A stretch of 64,000 bases of DNA. Origin: SIG565 sp045651765 (GTDB taxonomy: Bacteria > Bacillota > Clostridia > Oscillospirales > Acutalibacteraceae). The stretch spans positions 62,001 to 126,000 of the forward strand of contig JAZRSY010000024.1 in assembly GCA_045651765.1 (NCBI GenBank), read 5' to 3'. The translations under genes and the position numbers were made by a program. Below, piece after piece: positions 56,165 through 64,000 of this stretch (positions are counted from its first letter, which is position 1; the number at the start of each line of letters is the position of its first letter). Below the pieces are notes generated by a model, which worked only from the letters and a program-made list of their open reading frames with translations, was not told the origin of the DNA and did no database searches.

Positions 56165-56851
56165 TTATTTTACCTCGAATTTATAACCAACGCCCCAAAC
56201 GGTTTTAAGTTCCCATTTATCAGACACATTTTCAAGTTTTTCTCTTAAGCGTTTTACATGAACATCTACGGTTCGAGAATCTCCGTAATAATCAAAGCCC
56301 CAAACCTCATCTAACAACTGGTCGCGCGTAAAAACACGGTTAGGGTTATTAGCCAAGTGATAAATTAGTTCCAACTCTTTTGGCGGTGTATCAATGTTTT
56401 TGCCGTTAACATTTAGCTCGTAATTGGTTAAATTTATTATTAAATTTTCGTATGTTACCTTTTTTAAATTAGATTTATCTTCTTTAACAGTTCTTCTGAG
56501 CACCGCTTTAATGCGAGCAACAAGTTCTTTAGTATCAAATGGTTTTGTAATGTAATCATCTGCGCCTAATTCTAAACCTAAAACCTTGTCGAAAACTTCA
56601 CCCTTAGCGGTTAATAAAATAATTGGAACATTAGATGTTTTTCTAATTTCACGGCAAACCTGCCAACCATCAAGTTTGGGTAACATTATATCAAGCAAGA
56701 TTAACGAAGGAGTTTCGTTTTCATTTATTTTAACAGCAGAAGCGCCATCATGGCAAACGATAGCGGAATATCCTTCTTTTTCGATATATAATTTTAATAA
56801 TTCGCAAATATTTAAATCATCATCAACAATAAGAATTTTTTCGTTTAACAT
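56165..56851 (-). CDS. OmpR-family response regulator
   Basis: 228 residues. The receiver has ILIVDDD and the phospho-acceptor Asp in LILLDIMLPKLDG, Thr in ILLTAKGE and Lys in YITKPFD. The winged helix has FTRDQLLDEVWGFDYYGDSR followed by TVDVHVKRLREKL. I start at ATG 56851 behind AAAGGGG, since the upstream 19 codons do not belong to the family. It probably regulates the htrA operon itself. Confidence 0.93.
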   Translation of the reverse strand: MLNEKILIVDDDLNICELLKLYIEKEGYSAIVCHDGASAVKINENETPSLILLDIMLPKLDGWQVCREIRKTSNVPIILLTAKGEVFDKVLGLELGADDYITKPFDTKELVARIKAVLRRTVKEDKSNLKKVTYENLIINLTNYELNVNGKNIDTPPKELELIYHLANNPNRVFTRDQLLDEVWGFDYYGDSRTVDVHVKRLREKLENVSDKWELKTVWGVGYKFEVK

Positions 56852-56901
56852 AACAAAACCCCTTTCTTTAATTATTTTATAACTAAATTGAAATAATTGT
56901 A

Positions 56902-56916
56902 TTAACAAAATGTTAA
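56902..56916. promoter_or_regulatory. Palindrome upstream of the response regulator operon
   Basis: TTAACA-AAA-TGTTAA, a perfect 15-bp inverted repeat about 50 bases before the response regulator start, in the expected promoter zone. Possibly an autoregulatory operator. Confidence 0.4.
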
Positions 56917-56927
56917 TTATTAAAGAA

Positions 56928-56951
56928 AACCGCCCATAAAAATGGGCGGTT
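56928..56951 (-). terminator. Terminator after the zinc-ribbon gene
   Basis: AACCGCCCAT, loop TTTT, ATGGGCGGTT, then TTCTTTAAT on the minus strand. Confidence 0.75.
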
Positions 56952-56976
56952 GAAATATTATATTTAAAAAATATAA

Positions 56977-57270
56977 TTATTCAGCATCAGTAGTTTCTGA
57001 CTCTTTCATCTTTGCAAAGCATTCGCTGCAGTATACCGGACGGTCATCGCGCGGGATAAAGGGAACCTTTGCTACTCCGCCGCATGCATTACATACTGCT
57101 TCATGTAATTCGCGAGGAGCTCTGCCTGCATTTTTGCGTTTGTCACGGCAGGGTTTGCAACGTTGAGGCTCGTTAACGAAGCCTTTAGATTCGTAGAATT
57201 CTTGCTCACGTGCTGTGAAAACAAATTCTTCTCCGCAATCTTTGCAAACTAGTGTCTTGTCTTCAAACAT
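56977..57270 (-). CDS. Zinc-ribbon protein with four CxxC motifs
   Basis: 97 residues. CKDC and CKPC form the first ribbon (probable zinc-ribbon domain, zf-trcl type, with EEFVFTAREQEFYESKGF between them). CNAC and CSEC form a second, similar to the CxxCx(n)CxxC domain of clostridial proteins. Function unknown; RNA or ribosome association is a common guess but not shown. AGAGG precedes the ATG. It is the only gene between the sigH-like gene and the htrA operon. Confidence 0.85.
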   Translation of the reverse strand: MFEDKTLVCKDCGEEFVFTAREQEFYESKGFVNEPQRCKPCRDKRKNAGRAPRELHEAVCNACGGVAKVPFIPRDDRPVYCSECFAKMKESETTDAE

Positions 57271-57346
57271 CTCTTTTTTACCTCTCTTGATTTGGTTTTT
57301 TGCACAACGGCTTATTAAACAGTTGCGGCTTATATAATAAAAGCTA

Positions 57347-57916
57347 TTAAATAGCCCTTATTTTGTTTCGTAGGCGTACCATTGCATTATTAACAGATTT
57401 AACATTTACATTCAAGTTTTGAGAAATTTTTTCATATGAATTCCCAAGTAAAAATTCACTTAAAACCTTTAATTCAAAACTCGATAAAGTGTTTTTAATT
57501 TTATTAGTAAATGCTAAGCATTCCTCTTTTTCAATAATCAACGATTCAGGAGTGGCTCCTGAGGTGTTTTTATTACCTTCATCTAAAGAAACTAAGGAAT
57601 AATCAGGAATTTGTTTTTTGCTTGAAAGTTTACGACAATATGATAGCATGCTTCGTTCTATACATAAATTTGCAAAAGTATAAAAAGAGGAAATTTTGCT
57701 ATCGTAAACATTTACAGCAGAATATAATGCAATAATTCCTTCTTGTATTATATCTTCCCTTTCAGCAATCGAAACAAAGCTATTAGCTTTATTATAAATT
57801 AAGCCTAAATACCTGTTTATAAGAATATGTAGCAAATCAACCGAGCCGGATTTTATAGTATTAACCAATTCTTCATCAGATAAATCGGATTTTTGAAAAT
57901 TTTGGCAAAATTCCAT
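57347..57916 (-). CDS. sigH: Sigma-70 family factor, sigma-H-like
   Basis: 189 residues. Region 2 has LINRYLGLIYNKANSFV, EREDIIQEGIIALYSAVNVYD and FYTFANLCIERSMLSYCRK. Region 4 has SYEKISQNLNVNVKSVNNAM, as in Spo0H. Sigma-H turns on early sporulation genes. It is shorter than the Bacillus protein (about 218), missing some N-terminal and linker residues, so a related clostridial sigma is possible. The Shine-Dalgarno sequence is weak. A small hairpin GCTAT-TTA-ATAGC at its stop may terminate it. Confidence 0.7.
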   Translation of the reverse strand: MEFCQNFQKSDLSDEELVNTIKSGSVDLLHILINRYLGLIYNKANSFVSIAEREDIIQEGIIALYSAVNVYDSKISSFYTFANLCIERSMLSYCRKLSSKKQIPDYSLVSLDEGNKNTSGATPESLIIEKEECLAFTNKIKNTLSSFELKVLSEFLLGNSYEKISQNLNVNVKSVNNAMVRLRNKIRAI

Positions 57917-57957
57917 AAAAGCACCAGCAAAATTGAAAAATTATTATTAATAATATT

Positions 57958-57986
57958 ATAATAACCTATTATTATATTTTTGTCAA
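57958..57986 (-). promoter_or_regulatory. Promoter of the sigH-like gene
   Basis: Minus strand TTGACA, 17 bp, TATTAT, between the tRNA terminator and the gene. Confidence 0.75.
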
Positions 57987-58002
57987 GTAAATAAATTTTA
58001 CT

Positions 58003-58040
58003 AAAAAATAAAAAAGAAACTGTGCAAAAAGCACAGTTTC
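58003..58040 (-). terminator. Terminator of tRNA-Gly
   Basis: GAAACTGTGC, loop TTTTT, GCACAGTTTC, then TTTTTTATTTTT on the minus strand, starting one base after the tRNA CCA end. Confidence 0.9.
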
Positions 58041-58041
58041 T

Positions 58042-58116
58042 TGGAGCGGGTGATGGGAATCGAACCCACACGACCAGCTTGGAAGGCTGGGATTCTAGCC
58101 ATTGAACTACACCCGC
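58042..58116 (-). tRNA. tRNA-Gly (anticodon TCC)
   Basis: The 7-bp acceptor GCGGGTG/CACCCGC, anticodon arm CCAGC-CTTCCAA-GCTGG with anticodon TCC, and T-arm GTGGG-TTCGATT-CCCAT are all present. The 3' CCA is encoded in the DNA. It reads GGA (and by wobble other Gly codons). Confidence 0.97.
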
Positions 58117-58121
58117 AAAAT

Positions 58122-58161
58122 CGGCAAGACTTATAATACCATAAACCTTGCCGTTAGTCAA
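58122..58161 (-). promoter_or_regulatory. tRNA-Gly promoter nested in the clpE terminator hairpin
   Basis: Minus strand TTGACT (58156-58161), 17 bp, TATTAT (58133-58138). CGGCAAGGTTTA and TAAGTCTTGCCG (58122-58153) form a 12-bp stem with two G-T pairs and an 8-nt loop. ATTTTG follows, so the same bases can terminate the upstream operon in RNA and act as promoter in DNA. Confidence 0.7.
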
Positions 58162-58173
58162 GTAAATTTTTAA

Positions 58174-60447
58174 TTATTTATAATCAACTTTTAATTCTTT
58201 TTTATAATCAAAACTAACCTGCGAAATTGTTTTATTATGATTAGAAATTATTATATCAACTACCCTATCTTCAATGTATTTTCTAATGTTATTACGCAAT
58301 TCTCTGGCACCTGATTTAGAATCTTTGGAAATATTGGCAATAAAATTACAAACACTTTCATTAAATAAAATATCAATATTTTTTTCTTTCATAACTGCTT
58401 TAAATTCATTAAGCATAATTTCACAAATTTTTACAAGGCTTTCATATTCCAATGGTGAAAATAAAACAACCTCGTCAATTCTGGCTAAAAATTCGGGGCG
58501 TAAAAATTCACGCAAGGCAGTTAAAGCCTTTTCTTTAGATATTTGTTGGGTAGTTTTTTCAAAACCAACACTGTTGGTCTTATTATTGCTGCCTGCGTTT
58601 GAGGTCATAACAATTATTGTGTTCTCAAAATTAACGGTTCTTCCCTGTGCGTCGGTAACACGGCCGTCATCAAATATTTGTAATAAAATATTTAAAACAT
58701 CGGGATGGGCTTTTTCAATTTCGTCCAACAAAATTACTGAATAAGGCTTTCTGCGCACCTTTTCAGTAAGTTGACCGGCTTCGTCGTACCCAACATATCC
58801 GGGAGGGGCACCAATTAAGCGTGAAACCGAGTGTTTCTCCATATATTCCGACATATCTATTCTAATTAAGGTTTCAGGGGTGGAAAATAACTGCTCAGAA
58901 AGAACCCTAACAAGCTCGGTTTTACCGACTCCTGTGGGGCCTACAAATAAGAAAGATGCAGGTCTGCGGTGTGCAGAAGTTTGGATTCGTGAGCGTTTAA
59001 CAGCGTTTGAAACTAATTTTGCGGCATTGTCCTGCCCTATTATTCTTTCTTTAATTTTATCTTCTAAATTTGAAAGTTTTTTAAGGTCGCTTTCTTCAAT
59101 TTTAGAAGCTGGTATACCGGTCCAAAGTTCAATAACCTTAGCAACATCCATCTCGGTTACGATGTTATCAGAAGCGGGTTTATACAATGCATCTGCTTCG
59201 GCTTTGTATTTTTCAAGATTAGATTTTTCATTGGCCAATTTTTCGTAATCGGGGTTGTCTAAATCAGCTTCTAACTTTTCAATAGTAATGTGGCTTTTAG
59301 CTATTTTTTTATTTACACAATAAAGTTCATCAATATATTTATTAGCAAGACTGGAGCAAGCACAGGCTTCGTCTAACAAATCTATTGCCTTATCGGGCAA
59401 AAACCTGTCGTTAACATACCTTTCAGAGAGCATAACAATTTTTGAAATTAAAGCATCGGGCACCCTAACATTGTGAAAACCTTCATAATAACCTTTAACG
59501 CCCATTAAAATTTTAATGGAATCATCAATAGACGGTTCTTCAATGTTAATTGGTTGAAAACGGCGTTCCAAAGCGGCATCTTTTTCAATATATTTGCGGT
59601 ATTCTTTAAATGTTGTGGCACCAATTACCTGAATTTCACCGCGTGATAAGGCAGGTTTTAAAATGTTGGCAGCGTTCATTGAGCCTTCGGAAGAATCCCC
59701 TGCACCAACAAGGTTATGGAACTCATCAATAAACAAAATTATATTGCCTGCTTGTTTTATTTCATCAATAAGGCCTTTAATTCGGCTTTCAAATTGGCCC
59801 CTGAACTGTGTGCCGGCAACAAGACCGGTTAAATCAAGCAAATAGATTTCTTTGTCTAAAAGCCTTGCAGGAGCATTACCGGCCGCAATTTTAAGAGCTA
59901 AACCTTCGGCAATGGCGGTTTTACCAACGCCTGGCTCACCAATTAAGCAAGGATTATTTTTAGAACGGCGTGAAAGTATTTGTATAGCCCTATACAATTC
60001 ATCGTCGCGGCCAATAATAGCATCTAAACTGCCGGAACGGGCTTTTTCGGTTAAATTAGTGCAAAATTGTTCTAAAAAGCGTTTGCGTTTGTTTTTTGGT
60101 TTTTCTTTTTCGCCTTGTTTTTCAGCAGATTTTTTAGAATCATCACTTTTTTCAGGATTACCAAAAATATTATTCAAAAATGGAAATGCCGGCGCTGTGC
60201 CAAGTGAAAAGGCATCTTCAATATCATCATCATTTTCTGATAATGCCATAATATCCATGAATTGTTCGCTCATTTGCTCAATATCTTCATCAGAAATATT
60301 CATTTTTTTAAGCATATCATCAATTGGTTTTATGCCGGATTCTTTTGCGCACACCAAACATAACCCCTGTGGAGTGCCAGAGGAATTAGTAGGGTCGGAA
60401 ATAAAAACAACGGCAGGTCTTTTTTTGCATTTAGAACATAATTTCAT
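58174..60447 (-). CDS. clpE: Clp protease ATPase with N-terminal zinc finger (ClpE-like)
   Basis: 757 residues, Hsp100 unfoldase. An N-terminal CSKCKKRP...CLVC zinc finger replaces the ClpC N-domain, as in ClpE. AAA1 has GEPGVGKTAIAEG and LFIDEFHNLVGAG. AAA2 has GPTGVGKTELV, LLDEIEKAHPDV and TSNAGSN. NSVGFEK supplies the ClpP-docking tripeptide. It lacks neighbours ctsR and mcsAB. It is the last gene of a five-gene operon with cvpA, DUF5711, truA and ecfT. Confidence 0.88.
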   Translation of the reverse strand: MKLCSKCKKRPAVVFISDPTNSSGTPQGLCLVCAKESGIKPIDDMLKKMNISDEDIEQMSEQFMDIMALSENDDDIEDAFSLGTAPAFPFLNNIFGNPEKSDDSKKSAEKQGEKEKPKNKRKRFLEQFCTNLTEKARSGSLDAIIGRDDELYRAIQILSRRSKNNPCLIGEPGVGKTAIAEGLALKIAAGNAPARLLDKEIYLLDLTGLVAGTQFRGQFESRIKGLIDEIKQAGNIILFIDEFHNLVGAGDSSEGSMNAANILKPALSRGEIQVIGATTFKEYRKYIEKDAALERRFQPINIEEPSIDDSIKILMGVKGYYEGFHNVRVPDALISKIVMLSERYVNDRFLPDKAIDLLDEACACSSLANKYIDELYCVNKKIAKSHITIEKLEADLDNPDYEKLANEKSNLEKYKAEADALYKPASDNIVTEMDVAKVIELWTGIPASKIEESDLKKLSNLEDKIKERIIGQDNAAKLVSNAVKRSRIQTSAHRRPASFLFVGPTGVGKTELVRVLSEQLFSTPETLIRIDMSEYMEKHSVSRLIGAPPGYVGYDEAGQLTEKVRRKPYSVILLDEIEKAHPDVLNILLQIFDDGRVTDAQGRTVNFENTIIVMTSNAGSNNKTNSVGFEKTTQQISKEKALTALREFLRPEFLARIDEVVLFSPLEYESLVKICEIMLNEFKAVMKEKNIDILFNESVCNFIANISKDSKSGARELRNNIRKYIEDRVVDIIISNHNKTISQVSFDYKKELKVDYK

Positions 60448-60471
60448 TTAAAAAACAAACTCCTTTGGAAA

Positions 60472-61137
60472 CTAAAAATTAAAAGGTATTAACGACAAAA
60501 CAGTATCGAATAATTTAGAAGATTCAATGGCGGGCGCAGTAAAACATAAGAATCCGCCTGTTAAGGACACAATTATATTAACCAATATAATAAAAATTAC
60601 TGCGAATATTATGCCCTTAAACACGCCAATAACGCCGCCTAATACCGAATTAACTTTACCAATTAACCTAAAAGAAAACAATTTATTAATTAGCTTTGCT
60701 AATATTTTTGTAATGAAAGATAAAATAATAAATAAAATTAAGGTAAAAACACCTTTAATAAATGGTAATGATATTGGTTTTACAATATTGCTGCAAATTT
60801 CACTACCAACATTATTGTAACCTATTACATTGATATTTGAAATATCAATGTTGTTTTTAACAAACCCGGGCAAAGATTCAAAAACTTGTTCATTAAGGGC
60901 TTGAGTTGTGTTTTCAGCAACATTTTCTACGGTTTTATTAATAGAATTTGACACAGCAGGTTCTACAATTTTGTCGTATGTAAAATTAGCTAACGGTGCA
61001 CTTAGAGTCATTGCCAAATAAATTGCAGTAATAAAACCTACAACTTCAATTACTGACTTAACAAAGCCTTTTTTACTGCCTAAAAAGACAAAAATTAAAA
61101 TAATTGCAATAACAATTAAATCTAAAATAATACCCAT
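60472..61137 (-). CDS. CvpA-family membrane protein
   Basis: 221 residues with four hydrophobic spans: LDLIVIAIILIFVFLGSKKG at the start, then IEVVGFITAIYLAM, FTLILFIILSFITKILAKL and GVFKGIIFAVIFIILVNII. The GSKKGFVKSVIEVVG opening and the GxxxGxxKG region are CvpA marks. The family is linked to colicin V export in E. coli and to envelope stability elsewhere; the role here is unknown. GGAGG precedes the ATG. Confidence 0.82.
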   Translation of the reverse strand: MGIILDLIVIAIILIFVFLGSKKGFVKSVIEVVGFITAIYLAMTLSAPLANFTYDKIVEPAVSNSINKTVENVAENTTQALNEQVFESLPGFVKNNIDISNINVIGYNNVGSEICSNIVKPISLPFIKGVFTLILFIILSFITKILAKLINKLFSFRLIGKVNSVLGGVIGVFKGIIFAVIFIILVNIIVSLTGGFLCFTAPAIESSKLFDTVLSLIPFNF

Positions 61138-61149
61138 ATTTATCCTCCG

Positions 61150-62415
61150 TTAAAATGTTAATTTATTAATATTGTTGTCTGAAATTAATGCGGCCTGTCG
61201 CCTACTAATAGGTACGGCAAAAGAAACGCCGAATTCACACGGTTTTTTCGAAATTAATTGGCCTTTTAAATTATATAAAAACAAACTATTTTCACTTAAA
61301 AAACTTATAAAATTTCCTTTAAGCGTAACCGAATCTAAAACCCCATCAAAAACAAACTCTTTTGTAATTGTTCCGTTTTTATTGAAAATTTTAACATAAT
61401 TCAGGCGTTTGTCGCCCGAACGTCCAGTAATTAACATAAGGCTTGAATTATAGGTTTGTGAAAATAAAATTTCTTCTTCTGAATAATATGTGTTATTTTT
61501 AAACCTATGCCAATTAAAAAATTCACAAGATTTTTCAAAAATACAAGCAAATCCCGAATTACCTACTTTTTCTATATTAAGTAATAATTCGTTATAGTCG
61601 AACACTGCTATTGGAGTGGCAGAATTAAATTCTAAAATATATAACTTTGAAACAAATTTACCGCCCGAAGCACTAATGGCTGAAACAGCAAGTTTTTTAC
61701 CATTTGCAGATAACGCTATATTATTTATAATAAGTTCTGAGCAAAACCATTCATAAATAGGGGTTCCTTTTTTGTTGTAAACAGTTACTTGAGATGTGTA
61801 ACTATCCGACAACGTGGCAACTGCAAAATTGCCGTTTCGAGCAATATCGGCGGTTAAAATTTCTTTTTGGGTTGAACCCGAATAAACCATTTTGTTAAGG
61901 TTATAAATGTTATATTGAGTGCCTGAAAGGTCGAATAAAAATGTGCGGGCACTACCGTTTACAACAATTGGGTTTTCAAAACCATGCTGGTAGGAAAAAA
62001 TGTCTTTTCCGTTGTTATTAAAGCACTTATAATCGGTGGACGAAAGCACAAAATAGTGATTATTTTTTGGAATAACCTCATTTATGGTGCCGCCTGACAA
62101 ATCAACCTCGTAACCATTGCCAATTTTAACGGATGACAAAATGTTTGTAATAGATTCGAACAGGCCTGTGGGGGTTAAAATTGAAATTAACACTAAAATT
62201 ACTGACAAACATATAGCAGTTAATGTTAAATACCAGCGTTTTTTAATTATTTTTTTACGGTTACCCCTAATAACCCTAATTTTATTTTTAATTGGTGCTG
62301 CCGTTGTCTTTTTTTCGGTGTTTTGTTTGCTGGGAGTCATTTGAACATCTTTATTAATAATGTTTTTAGGGGCAATTTTTCTTTTTTTAACCTTTTTCTT
62401 TTTATAGTCTGCCAA
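61150..62415 (-). CDS. DUF5711 family membrane protein with beta-propeller-like external domain
   Basis: 421 residues. A very basic N-terminus (KKKKVKKRK), a membrane helix at about 62-82, and a 330-residue external domain of repeated short beta segments (for example NGKDIFSYQHGF, KGTPIYEWF, NGTITKEF, KGQLISKK). These read as blades of a propeller. Function unknown. The start appears to be TTG at 62415 after GTGGTGA. It lies between truA and cvpA with short gaps. Confidence 0.7.
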   Translation of the reverse strand: MADYKKKKVKKRKIAPKNIINKDVQMTPSKQNTEKKTTAAPIKNKIRVIRGNRKKIIKKRWYLTLTAICLSVILVLISILTPTGLFESITNILSSVKIGNGYEVDLSGGTINEVIPKNNHYFVLSSTDYKCFNNNGKDIFSYQHGFENPIVVNGSARTFLFDLSGTQYNIYNLNKMVYSGSTQKEILTADIARNGNFAVATLSDSYTSQVTVYNKKGTPIYEWFCSELIINNIALSANGKKLAVSAISASGGKFVSKLYILEFNSATPIAVFDYNELLLNIEKVGNSGFACIFEKSCEFFNWHRFKNNTYYSEEEILFSQTYNSSLMLITGRSGDKRLNYVKIFNKNGTITKEFVFDGVLDSVTLKGNFISFLSENSLFLYNLKGQLISKKPCEFGVSFAVPISRRQAALISDNNINKLTF

Positions 62416-62428
62416 TTAATTCACCACA

Positions 62429-63163
62429 CTAATATATAACTTTATTTAAAAACAAACCTTTTGCAGTAAGTGTTGGACCTGCTAAATCCCGGTCTAAAGA
62501 CAACAAAATTTCCTTTGTGTTTTTAGGGTTAATTTTGCCGTTAGAAACGCTTAAGGCTGTGCCGGCAATAATTCTTACCATATTATATAAAAAACCGTTA
62601 GCAGTAATGCTAAGCGTAACAATATTGTCGTTTCTGCTTGCAGAACAATCGTAAACTGTTCTTACAGTATCTTCAACGGTGCGTTTGCTTGAAGAAAATC
62701 CTGCAAAATCATATGTTCCAATAATTTCTTTACAAAACTCATTAATTAAATCCACATTAATTTTATTAGGAACTGCACAAGAATATCTGCTTAAAAAAGG
62801 GTCGGGAGTTTCGCTGTCAAAAAAATTGTAAATATAATTTTTGCCTTTTGCATTGTATCTCGCGTGAAAATCGTTGGGCACTAATTTACAATCCAACACC
62901 GAAATATCATTAGGTAAAACCGAATTTAAAGCCTTAACAAAGGCAAGTTCCGACATATTTGAAACACTGTCAAAATGGCAATAAAATTCTTTAGCATGCA
63001 CTCCGGCATCGGTTCGACTGCAACCTGTAACTCCGGTTTTGGTTTTTAAAATTCCGCTTAAAGCATTGCAAATAATTTCTTGTATTGTTACAGCATTATT
63101 TTGAACCTGCCAACCGTGGTAGGCAGTGCCGTCAAAGGAAATTTTAAGTAGATATCGGCTCAT
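62429..63163 (-). CDS. truA: tRNA pseudouridine(38-40) synthase
   Basis: 244 residues. The catalytic Asp is in GCSRTDAGVHAKEF. YDGTAYHGWQVQ-like FDGTAYHGWQVQ opens the protein, and NFHARY-type DFHARYNAKGKNY and FLYNMVRIIAGT follow. It modifies the anticodon stem-loop. CGGAG precedes the ATG. truA directly downstream of ecfT is a frequent arrangement in Firmicutes. Confidence 0.95.
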   Translation of the reverse strand: MSRYLLKISFDGTAYHGWQVQNNAVTIQEIICNALSGILKTKTGVTGCSRTDAGVHAKEFYCHFDSVSNMSELAFVKALNSVLPNDISVLDCKLVPNDFHARYNAKGKNYIYNFFDSETPDPFLSRYSCAVPNKINVDLINEFCKEIIGTYDFAGFSSSKRTVEDTVRTVYDCSASRNDNIVTLSITANGFLYNMVRIIAGTALSVSNGKINPKNTKEILLSLDRDLAGPTLTAKGLFLNKVIY

Positions 63164-63174
63164 AATAAACTCCG

Positions 63175-63984
63175 TTAAAAAATAATGTTAAACAAAAAAA
63201 CAATAAAGCAGCAAATTATAAAAAATAATATGGCTAAATAATCAAATTTTTGCATTTTTAAAACTTTAAGGTGGGTTTTATTTTCGCCACCATTATAACA
63301 ACGACATTCCATTGCCTCGGCTAAATCGTATGCACGTTTAACCGAAGAAATTAATAACGGAATTAAAATTGGAATAATTGATTTAATTCTTTGAATTAAT
63401 TTTCCGTTTTCAAAATTTACTCCCCTTGCTTTTTGTGCATTCATAATTTTTTGAGTTTCTTCAACCAAGGTTGGAATAAATCTTAATGCAATGGTCATCA
63501 TCATAGTCATTGTGTGAACCGCTCTGCCAAGGCCAATATATTTAAATGGTGAAAAAAGGCTTTCAAGCCCTGTTGTAATGCTGTTTGGCGATGTTGTATA
63601 GGTAAGGGCCGAGCTTATAATAATTAATAAAACAATGCGCAATGACAAAAATATTGAACGAATAATGGCGTAATCGGTTATTTTAATTTTCCAAAATTCT
63701 AAAATAATGTTACCGTCATTTGTATAAAACAAATTAATAATTGTTGTAAAAATTAAAATCGGCAAAATAAATTTTAAATTTTTAATGTACATTTTAAGCG
63801 GTATTTTGGTTGAAAAAATCAAACAAACCACAGAAACGATAATAAATACTAAAGCATAAATATTAGTTGCACAAAAAATTAAAATTAAAGAACCAAGCGT
63901 TAACAATAATTTAATTCGTGGGTCTAAGCGGTGAATTAATGAGTTGGTTGGAAAATATTGCCCTAAAGTAAAATCGTTAAGCAT
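63175..63984 (-). CDS. ecfT: Energy-coupling factor transporter transmembrane protein
   Basis: 269 residues with five to six helices. The opening LGQYFPTNSLIHRLDPRIKL is family-typical. Two coupling motifs contact the ATPases: QKARGVNFE, and AMECRCYNGG, where the usual ARG reads CRC. It is the shared T component for vitamin S subunits, possibly including RibU in this window. I start at ATG 63984 after AAAGGCGGTG. The ATPase genes should lie just beyond the right edge. Confidence 0.92.
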   Translation of the reverse strand: MLNDFTLGQYFPTNSLIHRLDPRIKLLLTLGSLILIFCATNIYALVFIIVSVVCLIFSTKIPLKMYIKNLKFILPILIFTTIINLFYTNDGNIILEFWKIKITDYAIIRSIFLSLRIVLLIIISSALTYTTSPNSITTGLESLFSPFKYIGLGRAVHTMTMMMTIALRFIPTLVEETQKIMNAQKARGVNFENGKLIQRIKSIIPILIPLLISSVKRAYDLAEAMECRCYNGGENKTHLKVLKMQKFDYLAILFFIICCFIVFLFNIIF

Positions 63985-64000
63985 TATTAACACCGCCTTT

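Overview
The window is an AT-rich Firmicutes chromosome segment, very probably from a spore-forming member of the Clostridia. Support comes from the sporulation genes (bofA, dpaA/dpaB, spoIVA, spoIIGA-sigE, a sigH-like gene), clostridial families (DUF4364, DUF436, DUF5711), ECF-type vitamin transporters, and FMN, SAM and lysine riboswitches. A gut Oscillospirales-like anaerobe is my guess; family level is not resolved. No phage, classical insertion sequence or CRISPR array is visible. Many promoters match the sigma-A consensus with a 16-17 bp spacer.

Layout. 1-5992 is the rpoC 3' end followed by the str cluster (rpsL, rpsG, fusA, tuf). 6076-12548 holds serine synthesis (serC, serA), a GH20-like glycosidase, a DUF1294 protein, an FMN riboswitch with ribU, and a SAM riboswitch with metK. 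12587-19688 holds bofA and the addB-addA repair nuclease. 19682-24388 has the dipicolinate synthase pair, cca, murC and a DUF4364 gene. 24392-30181 has a small membrane protein, a class A PBP, a 1.4 kb accessory island and a phosphohexomutase. 30219-38512 is one aromatic amino acid operon: aminotransferase, pheA, aroB, a fused aroE-aroK, aroA, tyrA, DAHP synthase and a DUF436 gene. 38906-44592 is purine salvage and nucleoside uptake (xpt, BMP lipoprotein, ABC ATPase, two permeases). 44694-50145 has a tyrosine recombinase, spoIVA, and lysA-lysC behind a lysine riboswitch. 50177-57986 has mgtE with an unusual leader, sigE-spoIIGA, an HtrA/histidine kinase/response regulator operon, a zinc-ribbon protein and a sigH-like gene. 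58003-64000 has tRNA-Gly and an ecfT-truA-DUF5711-cvpA-clpE operon.

How the genes work together. Compact, riboswitch-controlled biosynthetic units (lysine/DAP, methionine/SAM, riboflavin uptake) alternate with sporulation genes. Lysine/DAP genes lie directly upstream of spoIVA, and the dipicolinate synthase that drains the same pathway is elsewhere in the window. Convergent genes repeatedly share one bidirectional terminator, often with stop codons inside the hairpin. At two places (rpoC/rpsL and clpE/tRNA-Gly) the promoter of the next gene is built into the terminator hairpin of the previous one.

The most unusual stretch is 27050-28418. It contains a methyltransferase and a four-helix-bundle (23S intervening-sequence type) protein gene whose -35 box touches an array of small hairpins separated by a repeated 9-nt unit. 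Similar sequences in inverted orientation flank the whole stretch. It looks like an acquired element with no recognisable transposase. The second candidate for something new is the mgtE leader, which lacks a recognisable M-box and instead carries a 26-codon Cys-containing ORF folded into a long stem.
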